64,000 bases of DNA from Bradyrhizobium sp. SZCCT0231. GTDB taxonomy: Bacteria; Pseudomonadota; Alphaproteobacteria; Rhizobiales; Xanthobacteraceae. The notes under the pieces are model-generated. The model had not been told where the DNA came from. It searched no databases and was given only the letters and a program-made list of their open reading frames with translations. Position 1 is the first letter of the stretch. Each line of letters starts with the position of its first letter. Location: positions 496,001 to 560,000 of the forward strand of contig NZ_JAFCKP010000003.1 in assembly GCF_018130245.1 (NCBI RefSeq), read 5' to 3'. The position numbers and the translations under genes were made by a program. Shown here in pieces: positions 56,214 through 64,000 of this stretch.

Positions 56214-56257
56214 TCGCGCCGCGGGAACGCGCGCCAAGCCCCGCGCGTTTCCGTTCC

Positions 56258-56614
56258 ATGCGCACGACATCCAACATCATTCTGGCCGGCCTCCTGATCG
56301 CCGCCTCCGGCAGTGCGATCGCACAGGCCCCGCCCGCCCCGGCAACGCCGCCGCAACAGACCGCGCCGCCATCCCCGCAGCATGCGACGGGTTGCACCCC
56401 GCAGGACCGTCCGAACCGTTCACCTGATGGCACCACCACCGGCCAGTCCCGGGAACCGCTCGGCGACAAGCTGGCCAAATCCGAGGGCGTGCTCTGCCCG
56501 CCCTCCGGCATCGACCCCGAGATGCACGCCCCGGCCCCCGACACCGGTGGCAACACCCCGGTCATCCCGCCCCCCGGCAGCCCCGGCGGCGATCCGAATG
56601 TGAGGCCGAAATAG
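56258..56614 (+). CDS. Small exported proline-rich protein
   Basis: 118 residues, signal peptide MRTTSNIILAGLLIAASGSA and a Pro/Gly/Thr-rich mature part (APPAPATPPQQTAPPSPQ, CTPQDRPNRSPDGTTTGQSR, LAKSEGVLCPPSGIDPEMHA). Two cysteines may pair. No known family. It lies 44 bases after pmtA and upstream of the tRNA. Confidence 0.65.
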   Translation: MRTTSNIILAGLLIAASGSAIAQAPPAPATPPQQTAPPSPQHATGCTPQDRPNRSPDGTTTGQSREPLGDKLAKSEGVLCPPSGIDPEMHAPAPDTGGNTPVIPPPGSPGGDPNVRPK

Positions 56615-56834
56615 CTTTTGTCGCGCCGAAGCCTTGGCGTAGGCGGAGGCCGGTCCGTCCTTCGCCTCTCCGCGCGTCTGGTGTATGAAAACAGGCGAGT
56701 CCGGCCCTAAACCGGGTGATTTCGCCGGCGAAATCACCCATCGATCGCCGCCACCTTGCTTGACTTCCCGCCGCCCCCTTCCTTATATGCCGCGCGTTCG
56801 CGAGATCGGCCTTATTCGCCGCCGCGATCCCTGT

Positions 56835-56911
56835 GGCGGGGTAGCTCAGCTGGTTAGAGCACGGGAATCATAATCCTGGGGTCGGGGGTTCGAGTCCCTC
56901 CCCCGCTACCA
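56835..56911 (+). tRNA. tRNA with CAT anticodon (elongator Met, or Ile2)
   Basis: 77 bases fold into a full cloverleaf: acceptor stem GGCGGGG with CCCCGCT (G-U closing pair at the end), D-arm GCTC/GAGC, anticodon stem CGGGA/TCCTG with loop ATCATAA (CAT), T-arm GGGGG-TTCGAGT-CCCTC, and an encoded CCA end. It lacks the unpaired 1-72 end and the three G-C pairs that mark the initiator, so it is elongator tRNA-Met, or a tRNA-Ile2 read with lysidine at C34; I cannot distinguish these. Its 3' half is overlapped by a recombinase remnant. Confidence 0.93.
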
Positions 56912-57266
56912 CCTTTCCCCACACTCCTTTGACGTGGTTTGGATAGGCCTTTTCCCCGAGCAGGGCGTTTAGCCGGCCTGCTATCTCCACGGCTACGCCA
57001 CCTGGACGTCCTGGATCGCGGAACACAGTGACCGTCTCGACCAGGTCTCTGATGGCCTCTCCGTCGCCCGCACTGACACCTTTACCCAGTGCTTCTTCAA
57101 GCCGACCGAGTTGCTCCTCATATCTTTTGAGAATAGCCGGATGCAGCGCGACTTCCTTCGGGGCGGGCGGCTCACTCTGCAACTCCTCAGATATCCGCTT
57201 TCGTTCGGCATCTAGACTAGGGAGCGCCAGACGGCCATTGAGTCGTTTCTCAGGAATCGGCTGCCG
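56868..57266 (-). pseudogene. C-terminal remnant of a site-specific recombinase overlapping the tRNA
   Basis: An open frame of 132 codons without a start. Its heptad-like sequence (LDAERKRISEELQSEPPAPK, RYEEQLGRLEEALGKGVSAG, AIRDLVETVTVFRDPGRPGG) resembles the C-terminal coiled region of large serine recombinases. The last 14 residues (VAGEGLEPPTPGL) are the tRNA 3' half read backwards, as is typical of integrase genes that end in their attachment tRNA. Two stop codons separate it from an 80-codon frame upstream in the same phase. It marks an old integration at this tRNA. Confidence 0.6.
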
Positions 57267-57284
57267 TTATTCAGCGCTCTTATC

Positions 57285-57527
57285 TCAGGCGCCCAAAAGC
57301 GACGTCACTTGATTGGGACAGTGGTGGCGATCCATTTCGATCAGTCCGAGGCGATCGTTCACGGGCACTGATGCTGCATACCGCGCTTGGACCTGCATCG
57401 TACGATCTCTGGATGATAAGACGGTCGTCGAAGTGATGCTCAGACCTTGCTTCCTGAGTCCCTTGCCACGCACAGTATCGATTTGTTGATTTTTTAGCGG
57501 CAGCTTTGTTGGAGGAGCGCGCGCCAA
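57285..57527 (-). other. Short in-phase open frame, possible extension of the recombinase remnant
   Basis: 80 codons in the same phase as the recombinase remnant and separated from it by TGA and TAA, 57267-57287. Sequence MARAPPTKLPLKNQQIDTVR... is basic and not clearly related to recombinase domains. Could be degraded recombinase, another mobile-gene fragment or chance. The segment 56930-57620 is less GC-rich than its surroundings. Confidence 0.3.
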
Positions 57528-57625
57528 AACTCGTGCAACCGCGACGAGATCAGTTCGTTTGAGCGATATATGACCGAGCCAAGCATTCGCTAATCGCGCA
57601 AAGGTCAGGCTAATCCGCCCTCCGG

Positions 57626-58612
57626 TTATTGCCTCTGCCCATGATAGAACCGAACCCGATAATCATGCGGCAGCACGTTGAGGCGGCGGCGGAACGCACG
57701 GCGCAGATGCTCCTCGCTTTGAAAGCCTGCGCGCGCGGCGATCTCCTTGATGGGAGACGCGGATTCTTCCAGCGCGCGGCGGGCGGCCTCGACGCGAAGC
57801 TCTTCCACCGCCTTGCCGGGCGTGCGGCCGGTTTTCTGGCGAAACACGCGCGCGAAGGTGCGGGGGCTCATGCCGGCTCGCTCAGCCAGACTCTCGACGC
57901 GCAGATCGCCGCCGAGATTGTCCTGCATCCAGCTCGAGATTTTCTCGAACGCCCGGTCTTCAGAGGCTTGCATGGACAGCGGCACGCTGAATTGTGCTTG
58001 CCCGCCGGGCCGCTTCAGGAACACGACCAGGCGGCGCGCAATGCGCATGGCCTCGCGATGCCCGAGGTCGTCTTCCAGCAGCGTGAGTGCGAGATCGATG
58101 CCGGCCGTGACGCCTGCCGATGTCCAGATGCCGCGGTCATGCACGAACACCGGATCGACCTGCACCGAAACGTCCGGGTATTTTGCGCGCAGCAGGTCGC
58201 AGGAGCCCCAGTGAGTGACCGCGCGCCGCCCGCGCAGGAGGCCGGCTGCGGCCAGGACGAATGTACCGGTGCAGACCGAGCAGACGCGTCTGGCCTTCGG
58301 CGCCGCTAGACGAAACCAGTCCACCAGCGCCGCCTCTGCGGCAGCACGATGAACGCCGGGGCCGCCGCCGACGATGAGGGTGTCGATATTCCTGCGGTCG
58401 CAATCGGCAAGCGCTGACGTCATCACCTCCAGGCCGGACGAAGTTTTGACCGGTCCGCCATTCAAAGAGCAGATCTGCCAGACATAGGGCGCACGCCCCA
58501 CCTCCGATGTTTCGCAGGCCAGCTCGAAGGCCTGCAGCGGCCCGGCGAAGTCGAGCAGCAGGCAACCGTCGAACAGGACGAAGACCACACGGCGGGCGGC
58601 GGAACGGGCCAT
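57626..58612 (-). CDS. GlxA-family transcriptional regulator (DJ-1/PfpI + AraC)
   Basis: 328 residues. Residues about 8-190 are a DJ-1/PfpI-like domain (VVFVLFDGCLLLDFAGPLQA, VCSVCTGTFVLAAAGLL) and about 210-320 an AraC/XylS double helix-turn-helix (DLRVESLAERAGMSPRTFAR). It is divergent from the isonitrile-hydratase-like gene at 58721, which has a related DJ-1 domain, so it probably regulates it. The effector is not known. Confidence 0.93.
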   Translation of the reverse strand: MARSAARRVVFVLFDGCLLLDFAGPLQAFELACETSEVGRAPYVWQICSLNGGPVKTSSGLEVMTSALADCDRRNIDTLIVGGGPGVHRAAAEAALVDWFRLAAPKARRVCSVCTGTFVLAAAGLLRGRRAVTHWGSCDLLRAKYPDVSVQVDPVFVHDRGIWTSAGVTAGIDLALTLLEDDLGHREAMRIARRLVVFLKRPGGQAQFSVPLSMQASEDRAFEKISSWMQDNLGGDLRVESLAERAGMSPRTFARVFRQKTGRTPGKAVEELRVEAARRALEESASPIKEIAARAGFQSEEHLRRAFRRRLNVLPHDYRVRFYHGQRQ

Positions 58613-58720
58613 TGGCAGCGCCTTTGTCAGGGGAGCGCTTGGCAGGAATTGCGTGCATTATGACATTTCGGCAAATGGCCTCCGCTGTCAACATTGGTTT
58701 GTTCAGCGGTGGAGGGCTAC

Positions 58721-59425
58721 ATGTCCGGCAAACGGATCGAGATCGGAATTCTGTACTATCCCGGGATGACGCAACTGGACGTCACCGGCCCCTTCGAAGT
58801 GTTCGCCCGCCTGCCGAACGTTCGCATGCACCTGCTGTGGAAACGCATTGAGCCCGTGGTCAGCGACGTCGGTCTGCCGCTGCTGCCGACCACGACCTTC
58901 GCCGATTGTCCGGACCTCGAGGTGTTCTGCATCGGCGGCGGCCCGGGGCAGGTCGTCACCATGGATGATGACGAGGTGATTGCCTTCGTTCGCGACAAGG
59001 GCGGATCAGCGCGTTACATCACATCGGTTTGCGCCGGCTGCCTGATCCTCGGCGCCGCAGGCCTTATCGACGGATACAGGTCAGCCTGCCATTGGCTGAT
59101 GAGTGACCAGCTTGCCGCCTTTGGCGCCATCGCCGTCGACGAACGCGTCGTGGTCGATCGCAACCGCATTTCCGGCGGCGGTGTCACCGCCGGTATCGAT
59201 TTCGGTTTTCAGGTCGCCGCTGAACTGTGCGGCGAAGAAGTTGCAAAAAACCTCCAGCTGATGCTGGAATACCAGCCGCAGCCGCCATTCGATATCACCG
59301 TGCAGAACGCGCCGCGTGAGCTGATTTCCCGCATGCGCCGCGAGGCCGAACCTTGGCTGCAAAAGCGCGCAACCGCGGTGCAGAAGGCGGTTTCAAAACT
59401 CAAGGCAAAAGCGACGGCGGCTTAA
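58721..59425 (+). CDS. DJ-1/PfpI protein, isonitrile hydratase-like
   Basis: 234 residues. The DJ-1/PfpI fold with the nucleophile elbow YITSVCAGCLILGAAGL, Cys104 being the expected catalytic residue, and IEIGILYYPGMTQLDVTGPF at the N-terminus. Isonitrile hydratase (InhA) proteins have this pattern and usually a divergent GlxA-type regulator, as here. The ATG at 58721 has GGAGGG 4 bases upstream; a longer frame adds 9 residues. Substrate assignment is by family only. Confidence 0.85.
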   Translation: MSGKRIEIGILYYPGMTQLDVTGPFEVFARLPNVRMHLLWKRIEPVVSDVGLPLLPTTTFADCPDLEVFCIGGGPGQVVTMDDDEVIAFVRDKGGSARYITSVCAGCLILGAAGLIDGYRSACHWLMSDQLAAFGAIAVDERVVVDRNRISGGGVTAGIDFGFQVAAELCGEEVAKNLQLMLEYQPQPPFDITVQNAPRELISRMRREAEPWLQKRATAVQKAVSKLKAKATAA

Positions 59426-59480
59426 GCTCGTTCGCGACAGGGAGGAATGCCACAAGCGCCATTATTGGAAAGGTGTTCGC

Positions 59481-60707
59481 ATGATCTGGCACGGTCGCAT
59501 CGCTACCCTTCTCGTCGTTGGCACTTTCATCGCATCTTTTCCGGCCGCTCGCGCCGCCGAACTCTCCGGTGGCGTGGTCCGGATCGGCATCATCAATGAC
59601 CAGACCGGGCCATTGTCCGATCTGTCCGGATCGGGCTCCGTCGCGGCGGCCAAGATGGCGGCGGAAGACTTTCAGAAGCTGGTGCCGTCGATCAAGGTCG
59701 AGATTTTGGCCGCCGACCACCAGAACAAGCCTGATATCGGCGTCGGCATTGTCCGCAAATGGTTCGACGTCGACGGCGTCGACATGGTCGCCGACGTGTC
59801 CAATTCGGCCGTGGGGCTGGCGATCCAGTCGCTGGCGCGCGACAAGAACAAGATTGCGGTCTATTCGGCGGTGGCGACCACCGAACTGACGGGCAAGCAA
59901 TGTTCGCGAAACGGCCTGGCCTGGCTGCACGATTCCTACAATCTGGTGTCGGGACCGATCCGCACCCTGGTCGGCCAGGGCTACGACACCTGGTTCTTCA
60001 TCGCCGCCGATTACGCGTTCGGCAAAAACATGGTGTCGGAATCGCAGCGCGTGCTGGCGGCGGCGGGCGGCAAGTCGGTCGGCGCGGTGTATCACCCGAT
60101 CGGCAACGCGGACTACAGCTCATTCATCCTGCAGGCGAAAGCCTCCGGCGCCAAGGCGATCGCCTTCGCCAATGCCGGCGACCAGCTGGTGAATCTGATG
60201 AAGCAATGGAACGAGTTCGGCATGAACACGGGAAGTCAGAAGCCGGTGGCCGAACTGATGTTCGACACCGACGTTCATGCCATGGGTCCGAAAATCGCCA
60301 AGGGCCTGACCACGCTGACGGCATGGTACTGGGCGTTGGATGATGACAGCAGGGCGTTCGGCCGGCGCTTCTTCAAGCTTCGCAACGCCATGCCCACGGC
60401 GCCGCAAGCCGCGGTCTATTCCGGCGTCAGCCACTATCTGAAAGCAGTCGCCGCCGTGGGCACGGATGCAACGGATCCGGTGCTGGAGAAGATGCGCTCG
60501 ACGCCCGTCGACGATTTCTACGCACGCGGCGCGAGGTTGCGCGAAGACGGCAAGCTCGTGCACGACTTCTACCTTGTGCAGGTGAAGGATCCGTTCGAGG
60601 TCAAGGCGCCCTGGGAGTACTATAACGTGCTCGAGAAAGTTCCGAGCGGCGACGTCTACTCCTCATTGGCTGACAGCGAATGCCCACTGGTCAAGCGGGT
60701 CAATTGA
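59481..60707 (+). CDS. ABC transporter substrate-binding protein (branched-chain type)
   Basis: 408-residue periplasmic binding protein of the Leu/Ile/Val family (Peripla_BP_6). Signal peptide IATLLVVGTFIASFPAARA; typical opening VRIGIINDQTGPLSDLSG; YDTWFFIAADYAFGKNMVSE in the middle. GGAAAGG precedes the ATG. No permease or ATPase genes follow, so the transporter is incomplete here. It lies 55 bases after the DJ-1 gene, so co-expression is likely. Confidence 0.92.
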   Translation: MIWHGRIATLLVVGTFIASFPAARAAELSGGVVRIGIINDQTGPLSDLSGSGSVAAAKMAAEDFQKLVPSIKVEILAADHQNKPDIGVGIVRKWFDVDGVDMVADVSNSAVGLAIQSLARDKNKIAVYSAVATTELTGKQCSRNGLAWLHDSYNLVSGPIRTLVGQGYDTWFFIAADYAFGKNMVSESQRVLAAAGGKSVGAVYHPIGNADYSSFILQAKASGAKAIAFANAGDQLVNLMKQWNEFGMNTGSQKPVAELMFDTDVHAMGPKIAKGLTTLTAWYWALDDDSRAFGRRFFKLRNAMPTAPQAAVYSGVSHYLKAVAAVGTDATDPVLEKMRSTPVDDFYARGARLREDGKLVHDFYLVQVKDPFEVKAPWEYYNVLEKVPSGDVYSSLADSECPLVKRVN

Positions 60708-61117
60708 GAGGCCTGGAGTGCCAAACGGCTGCCTTATAGATACTCGATATCGAAGGTTTGGTTGGCGTCGGGAAAGGCGGTAGCGCTCCGACAGCCGACC
60801 TCCAAAGGAAGCCCCCATCCTCCGCGCTGAATACCTTCGGGAAGATTCAAGAATTATATCGCAACTTCAATTACATAAGAGTTCGCAGTTTTATTCTGAA
60901 TGGAGCGCCAAATCCGCGCTATACTATCACGTTGTACGATACGGCTCCGCAGCCGCAGCACTATCTCCGGCGAGGGCTGACTGATTGCGTCGGCGGCATC
61001 GCCGAGCTTTCCGCTTTGTGTTGTTCCGCGTGCGCCCGGGGGCTTCGCCCACGTGCGTCCCTCGCCGTGGGTGCAATCCCGGCCCGAATCAAGCGGCGGA
61101 CGTCCGTCATTTCCGCT
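60708..61117. other. Intergenic region
   Basis: About 410 bases. The frame of the following gene is open through most of it, but the translation is not protein-like and lacks a ribosome site. I see no operator, terminator or repeat beyond short G/C runs. Confidence 0.5.
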
Positions 61118-63913
61118 ATGATCAGGTCCATGACGATCCGGATTGCCGGACCCCAACGCAAGGCACCACGGCTAAGTGGCGTGGTCGGGCTGACCGTTGC
61201 GGCTGTCGTCACTACGATTTGTCTGATCCTGCTCGGGCTCGCGAGCGATTTCCTGGTCGACTGGCTATGGTTTTCGTCGGTCGGCTATCTGCAGGTCTTC
61301 TGGATGACGATCGGCGCCAAAGCCGCAGTCTTTGTCGCGATCTGGACAGCAACTGCTCTCGTACTTTGGGTGAACGGGTGGCTCGCGCTGCGTGTCGCCG
61401 GCAAGCGGTCGACACAGCTTGCGGCGGCTGCGGTGTGGCAGGCCGCGGGCAGCGCGCCGCCGGATCCGCTGGCACAGTGGCGCGATCGCTTGCCGTGGCG
61501 CTCTATCATCGCAGGCGCGGCTGTCCTGCTCGCCGTTCTCGTCGCAGCGGCCGAACTGGGCAACTGGGGCACCTTCCTGCAGTTTCTCTATCAGGTGCCA
61601 TATGGTGCTGACGAGCCGCTCTACAGCAAGGATATCGGTTTCTATCTGTTCTCGTTGCCCGCCTATATCCTGATCAAGAACTGGATGATGCTCACGCTCG
61701 CTCTGAGTGCGCTTGTCGCCGGAACGATCTACTGGGCTCACGGCGATATCGAATACGACTCTCAACACCGTTCAATGTCGCCGACAGCGATTGGCCACGG
61801 CTCGGCGCTGCTCGGTCTTTTCTTCGCGGTGAAGGCCTGGTCCTATAGTCTCGATCGCTATCTGCTGCTCTACGGCGACAACGGCGTGGTGGTCGGCGCA
61901 AGCTACACCGATGTCCATGTGGGGCTGCCGGCCCTGTGGCTGATGATCGGACTTTCGATCGTCGCGGCTCTCGCCACGTGGGCGAACTTGCGGACGCGCA
62001 GCTACCGGCTTCCTGTCGCCGCGTTCCTGCTCGTCGTCATCGGCACTTTCGTGCTGTCCGGCGTAGTCCCCATTCTGGTCTGGCAATTCTTCGTCAAACC
62101 AAGCGAGTTGGATCTGGAGAAGCCCTACATCGAGCGCAACATTGCGCTCACCCGGCAGGCCTACAATCTGGACAAGATCGCAGCCAGGCCCTTTGCGGCC
62201 GAACAGAAGCTTACCTCCAAGACGCTCGACGCCAACAAGGCGACAATCGATAATATCAGGCTGTGGGACTGGCTGCCTCTGTCGGACACCTACGCGCAGC
62301 TGCAAGAGATCCGCACTTACTACAAATTCCATGATCTTGACGTCGATCGCTACTGGCTCGACGGCTCCTACCAAAGTGTGATGCTCTCGGCACGCGAACT
62401 GCGGCCCTCCCTGCTGCCGCCGAACGCCCAGACATGGGTCAACCGCCACGTGCTGTTTACTCATGGCAATGGTGCGGTGATGAGCCCGGTCACGCGCAAG
62501 AGCACTGAAGGTCTGCCGCTCCTCTATTTGCGGGATATCCCGCCCGTTGCGGATGGAGGCCCCAAAATCCACGAGCCGCGCATCTACTACAGCGAACAGA
62601 GCAACAACTACGTCATCGTCAAGGGGAGCACAGCTGAGTTCGACTATCCGAAGGGAAAAGACAATGTCTACGCGGCTTATGACGGCACGGGTGGCATTCC
62701 GATAGGAGCGGCGGTGTGGAGAGGCCTGTTTGCCTACTATTTCAATGACCCGAACCTGCTACTGTCAAGCTACATCACCACCGACAGTCGGATCATGATC
62801 CGCCGCAATATCGGGGAAAGGGTACAAACGATCGCTCCGTTCCTCAGGCTCGATCACGATCCTTATCTGGTCATCAGCAATGGGCGGATGTTCTGGATGC
62901 AGGACGCCTACACGGTGAGTTCCTATTTCCCCTCTTCGCAGCCAGCGCAGGATTTCGATCTCAACTACATTCGCAATTCAGTGAAGGTCATCATCGATGC
63001 CTATAATGGGACCGTCGATTTTTACCTCATTGACACCGGCGACCCGGTCGCGGCGACCTATCAGCGTATCTTTCCGAGCTTGTTCAAGCCGTTCGAGGCG
63101 ATGCCTCCGGACTTGCAGAAGCACATTCGATATCCGGAGGACCTGTTCCTGATCCAGGCGCGGCTCTATCAGACCTACCATATGGAGGCCGCCGACGTTT
63201 TCTATAACCGCGAGGATCTGTGGCAATTCCCGCGCCAGCCAGGCGGCGGCGGCATTGCAACGATGGCGCCGTACTACATCGTCATGCGGCTGCCCGGAGA
63301 GCCGCAGGCCGAGTTCTTCCTCATGCTTCCCATGGTGCCCAGCCGCCGCGACAATATGATCGCGTGGCTCGCCGCGCGCTGTGACGCGCCCGACTACGGC
63401 AAGCTGATCGTCTACGAATTTCCCAAGGAGAAGCTCGTCTACGGGCCGTTCCAGATCGAGGCGCGGATCAACCAGAGTACCGAGATATCGCAACAAATCA
63501 CGCTGTGGAATCAGATGGGTTCGCGGGTGATACGCGGCGCAAACTTGCTTGTGATCCCGATCGAGAACTCGATCCTGTATGTATCGCCGCTCTATTTGCG
63601 AGCGGAGCACGGACACCTGCCAGAACTAAAGCGTGTGATCGCAGCCTATGGTGAACATGTGGTGATGAGGGAGACGCTCGGCGAGGCCTTGTCCGCGTTG
63701 TTCATCGAGCCTGGCGGGGCGCGGCCGGTCTCGAGCACAAATGGGGAAATGCCTGTTACAGGCCCGTCGACAAGTCAGGCAAGGGAGGCGCTCGATCGCT
63801 ACAATCAGGCCGTTGAACGATTGCGCTCCGGCGATTGGAAAGGCTTTGGCACGCAGTTCGACGCAATGCGCGAGCTCTTGGAGGAAATGAACCGACGTCC
63901 CGTCGGCCAGTAG
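61118..63913 (+). CDS. UPF0182 family large membrane protein
   Basis: 931 residues. About seven membrane segments in the first 330 residues (for example VVGLTVAAVVTTICLILLGL, WRSIIAGAAVLLAVLVAA) and a large exterior domain (about 340-900) with SYITTDSRIMIRRNIGERVQ, and YLVISNGRMFWMQDAYTVSS. This matches the UPF0182 (COG1615) family; members are conserved but uncharacterised. The start at ATG 61118 or ATG 61130 cannot be settled (AGG lies before the second). A longer upstream frame is not protein-like. No partner gene is visible before the window ends. Confidence 0.93.
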   Translation: MIRSMTIRIAGPQRKAPRLSGVVGLTVAAVVTTICLILLGLASDFLVDWLWFSSVGYLQVFWMTIGAKAAVFVAIWTATALVLWVNGWLALRVAGKRSTQLAAAAVWQAAGSAPPDPLAQWRDRLPWRSIIAGAAVLLAVLVAAAELGNWGTFLQFLYQVPYGADEPLYSKDIGFYLFSLPAYILIKNWMMLTLALSALVAGTIYWAHGDIEYDSQHRSMSPTAIGHGSALLGLFFAVKAWSYSLDRYLLLYGDNGVVVGASYTDVHVGLPALWLMIGLSIVAALATWANLRTRSYRLPVAAFLLVVIGTFVLSGVVPILVWQFFVKPSELDLEKPYIERNIALTRQAYNLDKIAARPFAAEQKLTSKTLDANKATIDNIRLWDWLPLSDTYAQLQEIRTYYKFHDLDVDRYWLDGSYQSVMLSARELRPSLLPPNAQTWVNRHVLFTHGNGAVMSPVTRKSTEGLPLLYLRDIPPVADGGPKIHEPRIYYSEQSNNYVIVKGSTAEFDYPKGKDNVYAAYDGTGGIPIGAAVWRGLFAYYFNDPNLLLSSYITTDSRIMIRRNIGERVQTIAPFLRLDHDPYLVISNGRMFWMQDAYTVSSYFPSSQPAQDFDLNYIRNSVKVIIDAYNGTVDFYLIDTGDPVAATYQRIFPSLFKPFEAMPPDLQKHIRYPEDLFLIQARLYQTYHMEAADVFYNREDLWQFPRQPGGGGIATMAPYYIVMRLPGEPQAEFFLMLPMVPSRRDNMIAWLAARCDAPDYGKLIVYEFPKEKLVYGPFQIEARINQSTEISQQITLWNQMGSRVIRGANLLVIPIENSILYVSPLYLRAEHGHLPELKRVIAAYGEHVVMRETLGEALSALFIEPGGARPVSSTNGEMPVTGPSTSQAREALDRYNQAVERLRSGDWKGFGTQFDAMRELLEEMNRRPVGQ

Positions 63914-64000
63914 TGCCCACCCCCATCACGAACGCGGCGCCACGATTGGGCTCTGCTCAAGATCATATCGCGGATCGCCCCTGTCGAGACGAGCGGGTCG

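Overview
The window is high-GC alphaproteobacterial DNA and is most likely chromosomal sequence from Bradyrhizobium or a close relative. This is an inference from several signs: a sciP (DUF1153) gene beside fliF-fliG-fliH-fliN-flbD, a Sinorhizobium-type PmtA, a FixK/FNR-type box in front of a nap operon, many small Bradyrhizobium-like conserved proteins, and about a dozen intergenic palindromic repeats of the sort that litter Bradyrhizobium and Rhodopseudomonas genomes.

Layout, left to right. The window opens inside exbB of an exbB-exbD-tonB operon (1-1842), followed by a secreted phytase-like esterase and a Tat-exported alpha/beta hydrolase divergent from a LysR regulator. A CUT1-type sugar ABC importer (two permeases and a Tat-type binding protein, no ATPase) sits with a D-2-hydroxyacid dehydrogenase at 5442-9931. 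A Cache-type chemoreceptor, an orphan Bug-family binding protein, and two paralogous EamA transporters flanking a DUF1330 gene come next. Housekeeping purA (16033) leads into a run of small, mostly exported or membrane proteins (19094-22256), then msrB and an exported msrA, an exported TPR-caspase-like protein and a RecD-like helicase.

The 27-34 kb section is a periplasmic nitrate reductase operon, napF-D-A-G-H-B-C plus a DUF2478 gene. Its members overlap or nearly abut, and a 14-bp FixK/FNR-type palindrome lies upstream. The order is that of the Escherichia coli operon rather than the napEDABC order known from Bradyrhizobium diazoefficiens, and NapF has lost its first two cluster motifs. After it come a decayed flavin-oxidoreductase end, an RlpA-like protein, a LuxR regulator, a gene-poor 1.4-kb stretch, an L,D-transpeptidase and a cytochrome P450.

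From 39.8 to 43.6 kb lies an alkanesulfonate (sulphur-scavenging) operon: a remnant of the binding-protein gene, ssuD, ssuC, ssuB and a flavin reductase. An M20 peptidase separates this from a flagellar block (45.4-53.8 kb, all minus strand): fliF-fliG-fliH-fliN-flbD, sciP, and fliK-flgD, the last with a good sigma-54 promoter candidate that also argues for a later fliK start. Then come mnmA, pmtA and a small secreted protein.

A tRNA with anticodon CAT (56835-56911) is overlapped from the other strand by the C-terminal remnant of a probable serine recombinase, marking an old integration site. The right end carries a GlxA-type regulator divergent from an isonitrile-hydratase-like protein, a branched-chain-type binding protein and a large UPF0182 membrane protein. 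I did not find a clearly undescribed multi-gene system; the most unusual items are the nap operon architecture with DUF2478, the exported TPR-caspase protein with 11-bp tandem repeats upstream, and the recombinase scar at the tRNA.
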